Positions 28,043-36,644 of a stretch of 64,000 nt of DNA are shown in pieces. This DNA is from Rhynchopus sp. YZ270_cl-10 (Eukaryota; Euglenozoa; Diplonemea; Diplonemida; Diplonemidae). The stretch is from assembly GCA_964035575.1 (NCBI GenBank), contig OZ037925.1, forward strand, positions 496,001 to 560,000, in the 5' to 3' direction. The translations under genes were made by a program, and so were the position numbers. The notes below the pieces were generated by a model. It saw only the letters and a program-made list of their open reading frames with translations. It did no database searches and was not told where the DNA came from. How positions within the stretch are numbered: the stretch's first letter is position 1; every line of letters begins with the position of its first letter.

Positions 28043-29542
28043 TCAAGGAGAACGTCCGTCGGTGTTCTCTGTGTCCATGTCTGCCCCTGCAGCAATCAGC
28101 ACCTGCTCAACGCCACGTTGTTCTTCGTCCACCGCACACTGCAACGCAGTTTTGTTGTCACAGCCTCGGAGATTCACATCTACTTCTGGCAAGCCCACAA
28201 GATAGCGCACAGTGTCGGTGTGTCCAAAATACGCTGCAAGGGTAAGACACGTATCTCCTTGGTTGTCTGTGGCACGCACTCCTGCACCTGCTTCAACCAA
28301 CATCTTCACCATGTCGAGTGCTCCTAAATTACAAGCAAGGTGCAGAGGTGAATATCCCTGATTACTCTTTGTCTCGATGTCTGCCCCTGCATCAATCAGC
28401 AACTGCGCAGCAACCACACCGAGTGCTCCTGAATAGCAAGCATAGTGCAGAGGCGAATATCCGCATGTTAACGCGCCCAGCGCGTCGACATCTGCCCCTG
28501 CAGCAATCAACACCTGCACAATGTCTGTCTGTCTACTTATGACAGCACAGTGCAACGCACTGTTGTTCTCGACGTCTTGGTGATTCACGTCGACATCTGG
28601 CAAACCCACAAGATAGCGCACAGTCTCGGTATGTCCACCGTCCGCTGCACGGGTGAGACATGTGGATCCTCCTTCGTCTGTGACACACACTCGAGCACCT
28701 GCTCTGACCAATATCTTTGCAACGTTGAGTACTCCTGACTCACAAGCCTCGTGCAGGGGTGAAGTTCGACCTAAGTCCGACCGAATGTTGACATCTGCCC
28801 CTGCATCAATCAGCACCTGCACAACGTCTTTGCAGTATTGCCCCAACCCACTCCGCAACGCAGCCCGCACGCAGTAGTGTAGTTCATTAACATCGACATC
28901 TGGCAAGCCCACAAGATAGCGCACAGTCTCGGTGTGTCCACGTTCCGCTGCAAGGGCAAGACACGTCCTGTGACACATATCTGTGACACGCACTCCTGCA
29001 CCTGCTTCAACCAACATCTTAACAGCGTCAAGTTCTCCTGACTCACAAGCTTCGTGCAGAGGCGAAAGTCCATCCCCATCCTTTGTCTCGATGTCTGCAC
29101 CTGCATCAATGAGGACGCGACACACTGCAGGGTCTGACCACATCGCCGGACAGACACCCGCTGACTGACCTGCGCTGTGCTTGGACACGTGCGGGACAAA
29201 CTCCTCATTCTTGCAGACGGACTTCCAATGCTGCAAGAGGACCTCCGTGCACGCAACGTGGTTTGCGTGGACACACTCACTCAGCAAGATCCCAAAGCCC
29301 ACCTGCGTTGTCTCAACATGCGGAAGAAGCAGTGCGAGGCATTCATCGTGGTTCCCTCTGCATGTCTCGTGCACAGCATCGAAGACAACTGTTTTGCTAT
29401 CTTGGGGAAGCTTCTCAAGGGCCGCCCGCACGGAAGTCGTGTCGCCCTTCTTGGCAGCCTCCACCAAGACCTCGTCTGCTGAAAGCTGTCCTGTCTTTGG
29501 TGGGTTCTCATCCTGTGTGCTGTCTGCGTGTCGCTTCGGCAT
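28043..29542 (-). CDS. Ankyrin-repeat protein, array gene 7 (499 aa)
   Basis: Start at 29542. Shared N-terminal domain, then three modules, some incomplete. Two blocks are shared almost word for word with non-adjacent genes: the VDVNELHYCVRAALRSG block with gene 10 (VDVNDLHYCVRAALRNG) and the VENNSALHCAVISRQTD block with genes 9 and 10. Other parts (ALGALTCGYSPLHYACYSG) are private. The N-terminal 150 residues are nearly identical to gene 6, including the SAGQSAGVCPAM segment. The protein therefore looks like a mosaic of gene 6 at the front and gene 10 in the middle. Confidence 0.85.
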   Translation of the reverse strand: MPKRHADSTQDENPPKTGQLSADEVLVEAAKKGDTTSVRAALEKLPQDSKTVVFDAVHETCRGNHDECLALLLPHVETTQVGFGILLSECVHANHVACTEVLLQHWKSVCKNEEFVPHVSKHSAGQSAGVCPAMWSDPAVCRVLIDAGADIETKDGDGLSPLHEACESGELDAVKMLVEAGAGVRVTDMCHRTCLALAAERGHTETVRYLVGLPDVDVNELHYCVRAALRSGLGQYCKDVVQVLIDAGADVNIRSDLGRTSPLHEACESGVLNVAKILVRAGARVCVTDEGGSTCLTRAADGGHTETVRYLVGLPDVDVNHQDVENNSALHCAVISRQTDIVQVLIAAGADVDALGALTCGYSPLHYACYSGALGVVAAQLLIDAGADIETKSNQGYSPLHLACNLGALDMVKMLVEAGAGVRATDNQGDTCLTLAAYFGHTDTVRYLVGLPEVDVNLRGCDNKTALQCAVDEEQRGVEQVLIAAGADMDTENTDGRSP

Positions 29543-29864
29543 TGTGTGTTTGTGTTTTGTTGCTGTCTTTTGTGTTGGTTTTGAGTATTTCCAAGAGAGT
29601 GGATAGCAACACCAGGTTGCACGCAAGGCATTTTCTTATTCTGTCCACTCCTGCAATGTTCCCACAAACAACCACCCCAGCTCCCCCACCCTGATGAGAA
29701 TCTGAGGCAGTGAAGACCACGTGAGCGTGCGTCTCCAAGAGAAGTGCCCTCTGCTCTGCCGCATGGCAGTGGCGGCTGCGGGAAATAGTAAACAACCTCT
29801 TCCCACTGGTCCGCTTCATGACCAAACATGAAACCTTGAATCCCACCCACGACACAGCTGGGGG
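29543..29864 (-). repeat. Leader cassette gamma, copy 2
   Basis: Upstream of gene 7; near-identical to 27663-27984. Confidence 0.82.
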
Positions 29865-29922
29865 GTCGAAGTCGCGAGGTAGGAGAGTTTGCTGCCTGAA
29901 GCTCCGAGAACAATGCTTCAGC
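29865..29922 (-). repeat. Type II tail, copy 4
   Basis: Tail block after the stop of gene 8. Confidence 0.8.
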
Positions 29923-30362
29923 TCAAGGAGAACGTCCGTCGGTGTTCTCTGTGTCCATGTCTGCCCCTGCAGCAATCAGCAACTGCGCAATGTCTGTGTG
30001 CTTTTCCATCCGCGCTAAGTACAACGCAGTATCGTTGTCAGAGTCTCGGTGATTCACATCCACCTCTGGCAAGCCCACAAGATAGCGCACAGTGTCGATG
30101 TGTCCAAAATACGCTGCAAGGGTAAGACATGTGCTTCCTGCGTTGTCTGTGGCACGCACTCCTGCACCTGCTCTGACTATCATCTTCACAATGTCGAGTG
30201 TTCCTGCTTCACAAGCACAGTGCAGAGGTGAACATTCATAATTATCCTTTACAGTATTTTTCATCCAAAATGTTATAATAAGAATTCATAATTCAATTTT
30301 GGATTTCAAATTTGGCCTTTATAACATTTTCAAAATAACATTTAATTAAAATGTTATAAATA

Positions 30363-31097
30363 CCGTAGTCGGAAAAATGTTGGAACGTAAAAATGTTGGA
30401 ACGTAAAAATGTTGTAACGGAATAATGTTGTAACGCTGCGGATCGCGGGAAGTTGTAACTTTATTCCGTTACAACATTTTTATGACTGGGGTGAACTTTG
30501 TCTTAGGGATTTTTTTTGGAACAGTCGGCATAATCCCCAACCTCACACACCACACCCCAATTTCAAGCCGATAATTAGTGTTTCAGGTTTTTCGACGTCC
30601 TCCCCCACCCCTCACCCAAATAAAAAATGAAACAAATGGGATTAGCCCAATTCTGCAAGCGCCGCAATCCCAATATGACAATAACAATCCATCTCTAGTT
30701 TTGTTCACTTTTGTGCCTCGTTCTAACTAACCGGCACTGTACAGATTGTAAGACGTCTGGCCCCTGCTTCGCTCGGACCAAGTGCTTTTCATGTGCATAG
30801 TAAACGTACCCCCCTTGCCCTGTCCAGTTTGATGTGGAACAAAAAAAGTCGAGCCTACGGCTAAGTTGAACAACACCAAAAAAAAAAAAAAAAACATCAT
30901 CCCCCCGCCCCCCGCCCTTTTTTCACCACCGTCAGAGGCACAAGATTTTTCTTTTCAAAAACCACCCCCGCACCAGCAAAAATCCCTAAGACAAAAATAA
31001 ACCCCAAAAAAATGTTGTAACGGAATAATGTTGTAACGCTGGGCCATTTTTTCCAGCGTTACAACATTATTCCGTTACAACATTTTTCCGACTACGG
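30363..31097. mobile_element. Nested Tc1/mariner-like non-autonomous element
   Basis: Inverted ends CCGTAGTCGGAAAAATGTTG and complement, flanked by TA at 30361-30362 and 31098-31099. Subterminal regions repeat ATGTTGTAACGGAATAATG in both orientations near both ends. Interior has no coding. Its TIR resembles those of a 103-bp element at 57746 and a lone end at 58512 (CCGTACTAGTAAAAATGTTG), so it belongs to a local MITE family. Confidence 0.88.
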
Positions 31098-31340
31098 TAA
31101 TTGTTTTGGGGGCGAGGAAAGTCCTGGGAGGAGACAGGGTGGGGCTGGGGGAAACCCTGCCATGAACCACACCACCACGCAGGCTGTGGCACACATGATG
31201 GTGGTTAACTCCAACTTTCTTTTCCTCCTGCGCTCTGACTCTGCGTTCTTTGCGAGCAGCTGTTGCTCCCTCTCAGCCTTAGTTGTCACCTGAAAATAGG
31301 AAGACAACTTTGGCTGCCCACTTGACTTCTTGGGCGGCAT
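31092..31340 (-). CDS. Truncated transposon protein start with PIP-box-like motif
   Basis: 82 codons from ATG at 31340 in the outer element, cut off where the nested element begins. It opens MPPKKSSGQPKLSSYF: QPKLSSYF fits the PCNA-interacting QxxLxxYF pattern. A basic helix follows (KNAESERRRKRKLEL). PCNA binding has been described for a pogo-type transposase. By analogy this could be the N-terminus of the outer element's transposase, but no catalytic domain remains and the rest of the frame looks random. Low certainty that it is expressed. Confidence 0.45.
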   Translation of the reverse strand: MPPKKSSGQPKLSSYFQVTTKAEREQQLLAKNAESERRRKRKLELTTIMCATACVVVWFMAGFPPAPPCLLPGLSSPPKQLP

Positions 31341-32678
31341 TTTTTTTTACGTGTGTTTTCTCTGTAATCTCTTGGGAAGTGATGTGTGATAACTATTGTA
31401 CCCGGGAAAAACCCCCCACCCAATAACATTTGCAAAAAATGTTATAAATAAAAATGTTATATTAAATTAAATCGACATTTTTTGAAAATCCCCGAATATA
31501 ACATATAACATTTTGGATGAAAGATACTGTATCTCGATGTCTGCCCCTGCATCAATCAGCACCTGCGCAACGTCTGTGTAATTTTCCTCCACCGCATAGT
31601 GCAATGCAGTGCAGTTGACAGTGTCTCGGTGATTCACATCCACCTCTGGCAAGCCCACAAGATAGCGCACAGTCTCGGTGTGTCCAAAATACGACGCAAG
31701 GGTAAGACACGTGTCACCATCGTTGTCTGTGACACGCACTCCCGCACCTGCTCTTACCAATATCTTCACAATATCGAGTGCTCCTGATGCGCAAGCACAA
31801 TGCAGAGGTGAACGTCCGTCATAGTTCGTTTTATCGATACCTGCCCCTGCATCAATCAGCACGTGTACAACGTCGACATGCTTTAAATCCACCGCACAGT
31901 GCAACGCTGTCTCGCCCCTAATAGGGGCATGATTGACTTCCACCTGTGGCAAGCCTACAAGATAGCGAACAGTCTCGGTGTGTCCAAAACGCGCCGCACG
32001 GATGAGACACGTGAATCCTGCGTTGTCTGTGACACACACTCCCGCACCCACTCCAACCAACATCTTCACAACGTTGAGTGCTCCTGATTCGCAAGCAGTG
32101 TCCAGAGGTGAAACTCCGTCAGAGTCGTCTTTCACACGCACTCCCGCACCTTCTTCGACCAACATCTCCACAACGTCGAGTGCTCCTGAATAACAAGCGT
32201 AGTGCAGGGGTGTACGTCCATCCTCATCCTTGGTGGCAATGTCTGCCCCAGCATCAATGAGGACGCGACACACTGCAGGGTCTGACCACATCGTCGGACA
32301 GACACGTTCGCTGCACAGGGCGCTGAGACGGACAAACTCCTCGTTGCTGCAGACGGACTTCCAATGCTGCAAGAGGACCTCCGTGCACGCAACGTGGTTT
32401 GCATGGACACACTCACTCAGCAAGATCCCAAAGCCCACCTGCGTTGTCTCAACATGCGGAAGAAGCAGTGCGAGGCATTCATCGTGGTTCCCTCTGCATG
32501 TCTCGTGCGCAGCATCGAAGGCAACTGTTTTGCTATCTGGGGGAAGCTTCTCAACGACCGCCCGCACGGCAGTCGTGTCGCCCTTCCTGGCAGCCTCCAC
32601 CAAGACCTCGCATATCGAAAGCTGTCTTCTCTTTGGTGGGTTCTCATCCTGTGTGCTGCCTGCCTGTCGCTTCGGCAT

Positions 32679-32860
32679 TGTGTGTTTGTGTTTTGTTGCT
32701 GTGTCTTTTTTGTGTTGGTTTTGAGTATTTAGTTGCCAAGAACAGCACAAAGCAGCATCTACCTCACGTACAGCACCTGAATAGCACACCACATGGGTTG
32801 TGCATCATGGTGTCAGAATGAGATGGCCAGGTGCACTTGTAGCAGTCCCTACTTACACGA
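32679..32860 (-). repeat. Leader cassette delta, copy 1
   Basis: Upstream of gene 8; the same block (GAGTATTTAGTTGCCAAGAA and CACCACATGGGTTGTGCATC) precedes genes 10 (38277-38432) and 11 (40678-40830); its first ~70 bp also precede gene 9 (35743-35815). Confidence 0.82.
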
Positions 32861-33209
32861 CTGCACCAGGACTTTGTTTTAAAGACGGGGCGAACGTACC
32901 ATGCTGTCTCAACGTGCCTGGAGCAAACGTTCTCGAGAGCTGCAATACCAAAGCGACAGACAAGCAAAACTACGTTGTGTGCGGAAACCTCGGGGAGATA
33001 CCGCCCTTACTGAAAATAGAAACGGAACACTCATCACACGATAAAACCCATGGGAGAGGTTGTGGTGAAACGCACACACCTCGACCTGTTTGGTGAGGAG
33101 TGGCTCTGCAGCGCGGTTCGTCCCTAAAACCGCAAAGTGTGTTCAAAATGCTTTGTTTCTCTTTCCTTCTTCATTTCATGAGGTGAGAAAAAAAGGATGT
33201 TTCTTTTTT

Positions 33210-33258
33210 GAAAACTTGGTTGTATTTGTGTAGCCATCCTAGAGTGTGCGCCACTATT
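33210..33258 (+). repeat. Short repeat family SR1, copy
   Basis: TTTTTTGAAAACTTGGTTGT start typical of SR1, then GTGTAGCCATCC and CCACTATTC. Confidence 0.7.
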
Positions 33259-33283
33259 CTTTTTTTTTTTTCCCATTTTTTTT

Positions 33284-33330
33284 GAATACTTGGTTGTTTT
33301 AGTGTGGACACGCAACGATGAACGTCCATT
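33284..33330 (+). repeat. Short repeat family SR1, copy
   Basis: GAATACTTGGTTGTTTTAGT then GTGGACACGCAACGATGAAC; same order as SR1 consensus, 3' end degenerate. Confidence 0.65.
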
Positions 33331-33403
33331 ATTGACGCGCATTTGCAGGACTGTGGGGCGATCTCTGAACGACTCAGGGGGGCGGCGGGGTTTCCCTTCT
33401 CTC

Positions 33404-33555
33404 CTACTGCTGCTTCGGCTTCCAGTCCAACTTCCCGGACTTGGTAATCTTAACTTCCTTGACAGGTCTGTCGCAGTCACCAGTCTTGCCGTTCTCGATG
33501 TGCTAGACCTTCATTCCGGCGACAACCTTGCCAAAGACGCCCTCTTCAACAGCCC
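33404..33555 (-). pseudogene. Cyclophilin last-exon fragment
   Basis: After a TTTTGTAG acceptor the frame reads AVEEGVFGKVVAGMKV, a stop, then HIENGKTGDCDRPVKEVKIT and ends KSGKLDWKPKQQ. This is the C-terminal part of cyclophilin-type peptidyl-prolyl isomerases (VFGKVVEGMDVV...; ...V.I...G.L). A TAG replaces the residue after KV, and no other exon lies upstream, so it is a fragment. The acceptor, the start of the exon and the intron are repeated in the next two spacers (36298-36372 and 38999-39044). Confidence 0.7.
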
Positions 33556-33777
33556 CTACAAAACACCTCACATCCCTGATACATTATAAAGAGAATCTGG
33601 CTGTGAAGAGTGGATAATAGGGGCACTTTCTTTGTCCGATCAAAAAGGGGTACAACAGCAGTACAACCAAAGTACGTCGTCCAGATGAAGAAAGAAGAAG
33701 ACTACCTTGTGGGATGCAAGCCTCTCGTCCTGTGTCACCTTTGAACTGAAACACCCCACCACCTCCATCTCACACAG
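33556..33777 (-). repeat. Cyclophilin-intron-derived spacer block, copy 1
   Basis: About 220 bp (CACCTCACATCCCTGATAC, GGATAATAGGGGCACTTTCT) leading into the type II tail; repeated at 36346-36574 and 39019-39240. Provides a marker for duplication of array units 9-11. Confidence 0.75.
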
Positions 33778-33861
33778 CTGGGGGGTCGAAGTCGCGAGGT
33801 AGGAGAGTTTGCTGCCTGAAGCTCCAAGAACAATGCTTCAGCTCAAGGAGAACGTCCGTCG
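33778..33861 (-). repeat. Type II tail, detached copy
   Basis: Ends abruptly at CGTCCGTC; the following ankyrin end codons are missing. About 150 bp of unrelated DNA (33862-34014) separates it from gene 9. Confidence 0.78.
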
Positions 33862-34014
33862 TCTAGTTATATATGATTGGACTCGTAAGGACATTACGGT
33901 GTCATGACGTCGGAGTTGCGAGGACGTTGACAACGGAATGATCCGTCCTGATGAGGGCACCCCCGCCATGACGACGTAGTGACGCGCGTATTTCACCCCA
34001 TTTTTTTTTCACCT

Positions 34015-35742
34015 TCACTCGTCACGTGATGTCCCGCCGAGTCCAACGTGTAGCCCCGCATTAATCAACACCTGCACAACGGCGTTGTGCTTTTGCTCCA
34101 CCGCACACTGCAACGCATTCTTGTTGTCATCAGCTCGGTGATTCACATCTACCTCTGGCAAGCCCACAAGATAGCGCACAACCTTGGTGCGTCCATAATA
34201 CGCCGCAAGGGTAAGACACGTATCTCCTTGGTTGTCCGTAACACGCACTCCCGCACCTGCTTCAACTAACCTCTTCACAACGTGGAGTAATCCTGATTCG
34301 CAAGCAGTGAGCAGAGGCGTACTTCCGTCTTTATCCTTTGTGTCGATGTCTGCCCCTGCAGCAATCAGCACCTGCATAATGTCTTGGTGATTTTTCTCCA
34401 CCGCACACTGCAACGCAGTCTTGCCGTAAGCACCTCGGTCATTCAGTTCGACCTGTGGCAAGCCCACAAGATAGCGCACAGTCCCGGTGTGTCCAAGAAA
34501 CGCCGAAAGGATAAGACACGTGCGCCCTTTGTTGTCTCTGGCAGACAAATCTGCACCTGCTTCAACCAACATCTTCACCACCCCGGGTCCATAGCAAGCA
34601 GAGTGCAGAGGCAAACCATTGTTGTTCCTTGTGGCAATGTTCACCCCTGCAGCAATCAGCACCTGCACAATGTCTGTCTGTCTACTTATGACAGCACAGT
34701 GCAACGCACTGTTGTTCTCGACGTCTTGGCGATTGACGTCGACATCTGGCAAGCCCACAAGATAGCGCACAATCTCGGTGCGTCCACTGTCCGCTGCACG
34801 GGTGAGACATGTGTCTCCGTTGTTGTCTGTGTCACGCACTCCTGCACCTGCTCTGACCAACATCTTCACAATGTCGAGTGCTCCTGTTTCGCAAGCAGCG
34901 TACAGAGGCGAACGTCCTAAGTTCGACCGAATGTTGACATCTGCCCCTGCAGCAATCAGCACCTGCACAACGTCTTTGTGCTTTTGATCCACCGCACACC
35001 GCAACGCAGTCTTGTTGACAGTGTCTCGGTGATTCACATCCACCTCTGGCAAGCCCACAAGATAGCGCACAGTCTCGGTGCGTCCAAACATTGCCGCAAG
35101 AGCAAGACACTTCCTGTCATTGTAGTCTGTATCACGCACTCCCGCACCTGCTTCAAGCAACATCTTCACAACATCAAGTGCTCCTGATTCACAAGCGTAG
35201 TGTAGAGGCGAACGTTCGTTCTCATCTTTGGTGGCAAGTCTCGCACCTGCTTCAATCAACATCTTCACAACGTCGAGTGCTCCTCTTTTACAAGCACAGT
35301 GCAGAGGGGAACGTCCCTTCTCATCCTTTGTCTCGATGTCTGCCCCAGCATCAATGAGGACGCGACACACTGCAGGGTCTGACCACATCGCCGGACAGAC
35401 AAATGCGATGGATCCCAGCCGGACAAAGGCCGCATTGTTGCAGACAGACTTCCAATGCTGCAAGAGGACCTCCGTGCACGCAACGTGGTTTGCATGGACA
35501 CACTCACTCAGCAAGATCCCAAAGCCCACCTGCGTTGTCTCAAAACACGGAAGAAGCAGTGTGAGACATGCATGGTGGTTCCCTTTGCATGCCTCGTGCG
35601 CAGCATCAGAGAGCTTCTCAAGGGCCGCCTTCACGCCCATCGTGTCGCCGTTCTTGGCAGCTTTCAAGACCTCATCTCCAGAAATCTTTCTTCTCTTTGG
35701 TGGGTTCACGTGCTGTGTGCTGCCTGCCTGTCGCTTCGGCAT
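34015..35742 (-). CDS. Ankyrin-repeat protein, array gene 9 (575 aa)
   Basis: Start at 35742 (MPKRQAGSTQHVNPPKRRK). The N-terminal domain is shortened by about 13 residues relative to others (EKLSDAAHEACKGNHHACL: the PPDSKTVVF part is absent), as in gene 10. Four three-ankyrin modules follow, with one extra repeat (ARLATKDENERSPLHYACES). The usual end is lost: after VVQVLINAG the sequence turns into LHVGLGGTSRDE because unrelated DNA was inserted or joined at the tail. Blocks VENNSALHCAVISRQTD and ATRNNNGLPLHSACYGPG are shared with gene 10. Confidence 0.84.
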   Translation of the reverse strand: MPKRQAGSTQHVNPPKRRKISGDEVLKAAKNGDTMGVKAALEKLSDAAHEACKGNHHACLTLLLPCFETTQVGFGILLSECVHANHVACTEVLLQHWKSVCNNAAFVRLGSIAFVCPAMWSDPAVCRVLIDAGADIETKDEKGRSPLHCACKRGALDVVKMLIEAGARLATKDENERSPLHYACESGALDVVKMLLEAGAGVRDTDYNDRKCLALAAMFGRTETVRYLVGLPEVDVNHRDTVNKTALRCAVDQKHKDVVQVLIAAGADVNIRSNLGRSPLYAACETGALDIVKMLVRAGAGVRDTDNNGDTCLTRAADSGRTEIVRYLVGLPDVDVNRQDVENNSALHCAVISRQTDIVQVLIAAGVNIATRNNNGLPLHSACYGPGVVKMLVEAGADLSARDNKGRTCLILSAFLGHTGTVRYLVGLPQVELNDRGAYGKTALQCAVEKNHQDIMQVLIAAGADIDTKDKDGSTPLLTACESGLLHVVKRLVEAGAGVRVTDNQGDTCLTLAAYYGRTKVVRYLVGLPEVDVNHRADDNKNALQCAVEQKHNAVVQVLINAGLHVGLGGTSRDE

Positions 35743-36297
35743 TGTGTGTTTGTGTATTGTTGTCTTTTGTGTTGGGTTTGAGTATTTAGTTGCCAAGAAC
35801 AGCACACAGAGCGGAGCAGCTTCCAACAGCCTTCCAGGGAGGCCCCATCCTATTTTCACTTGGTGTTCACTCTCGTCACTATAGCGCTGCCGTAGCAGTG
35901 TGGCCGCTCATTTTGTTCCCTCCAGAGTTAACCCGGGACCGTGTCCCGATTGGTGCCGTTTTTTCCATCTAAGATGAGCGGGTTGCCGATATACGCAGGT
36001 CTCTTCCCCGTTGTTACACATGGTATACAGACAGACACGCACCTTGTTTGGAACCAAAAAACGATGTGCGGCGTACAAAAAAATAGACCTTACTTTTTAA
36101 AAAATCTCCTTTTTTGGTATCTACAATCGCCCCAGAAGCCATTAGGGGTTAATAGGGTCTGGACTCAATCTTGGCCGAAGCCTTTTTTTGTTTTTGTTTT
36201 TTGTACAGAAGGTAAAGACGTCATTTGCCCTGAACCCTTTGATAGCAGCTTTTATGAAAAGTTCTTTCCTGGGGTGGTCTTACATGAGTGCTGCTTC
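35743..36297. other. Leader delta start and unique spacer upstream of gene 9
   Basis: First ~70 bp are leader delta; the rest is unique. Contains an SR5 copy. No gene seen. Confidence 0.55.
36123..36260 (+). repeat. Short repeat family SR5, copy 2
   Basis: Close to 23519-23637 (GAAGCCATTAGGGGTTAATA, GCCGAAGCC, CCCTGAACCCTTTGATAGCA) with a T-rich insertion in the middle. Confidence 0.8.
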
Positions 36298-36574
36298 ATT
36301 CCGGCGACAACCTTGCCAAAGACGCCCTCTTCAACAGCCCCTACAAAACACCTCACATCCCTGATACTTTATAAAGAGAATCTGGCTGTGAAGAGTGGAT
36401 AATAGGGGCACTTTCTTTGTCCGATCAAAAAGGGGGTGCAGCAGTACAACCAAAGTACGTCGTCCAGATGAAGAGAGAAGAAGACTACCTTGTGGGATGC
36501 AAGCATCTCGTCCTGTGTCGCCTTTGAACTGAAACACCCCACCACCTCCATCTCAGCTGCGACACAGCTGGGGG
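36298..36574 (-). pseudogene. Partial cyclophilin exon start plus intron block, copy 2
   Basis: Only the first ~48 bases of the exon (AVEEGVFGKVVAGMK) remain before unrelated sequence; the intron-derived block follows as in copy 1. Confidence 0.65.
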
Positions 36575-36644
36575 GTCCAAGTCGCGAGGTAGGAGAGTTT
36601 GCTGCCTGAAGCTCCAAGAACAATGCTTCAGCTCAAGGAGAACG
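36575..36644 (-). repeat. Type II tail, copy 6
   Basis: Tail block directly after gene 10. Confidence 0.8.

Larger units (their letters stand above)
30252..31529 (-). mobile_element. Tc1/mariner-like element inserted in ankyrin gene 8
   Basis: Termini are inverted repeats: CAGTATTTTTCATCCAAAAT on the left and the complement of CAGTATCTTTCATCCAAAAT on the right. They are flanked by TA on both sides (30250-30251 and 31530-31531), the target duplication of the Tc1/mariner group; the CAGT end also fits. The insertion site in the paralogues (CTTTATCTCGATG) confirms the boundaries. The element is 1,278 bp, of which 735 bp is a second element nested at 30363-31097. The only protein-like frame is at 31092-31340. 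Confidence 0.9.
29923..32678 (-). pseudogene. Ankyrin-repeat gene 8, interrupted by a transposon
   Basis: The 5' part (32678-31530, start MPKRQAGSTQ) and the 3' part (30251-29923, ending TENTDGRSP) are separated by a 1,278-bp element inserted at a TA. Read without the element and one TA copy, the frame is continuous across the site (DIEI then KDNYECSPLHCA), giving 491 residues: the shared N-terminal domain, three modules and the common end. Otherwise the frame is open throughout, so the insertion looks recent. As it stands, the protein would end shortly inside the element after DIEIQ. One repeat carries an extra VKDDSDGVSPLDTACESG line. Leader delta, tail II. Confidence 0.87.
32861..33403. 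other. Spacer with two SR1 motifs
   Basis: No gene seen. SR1-like motifs at 33210-33258 and 33284-33330. Confidence 0.5.
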
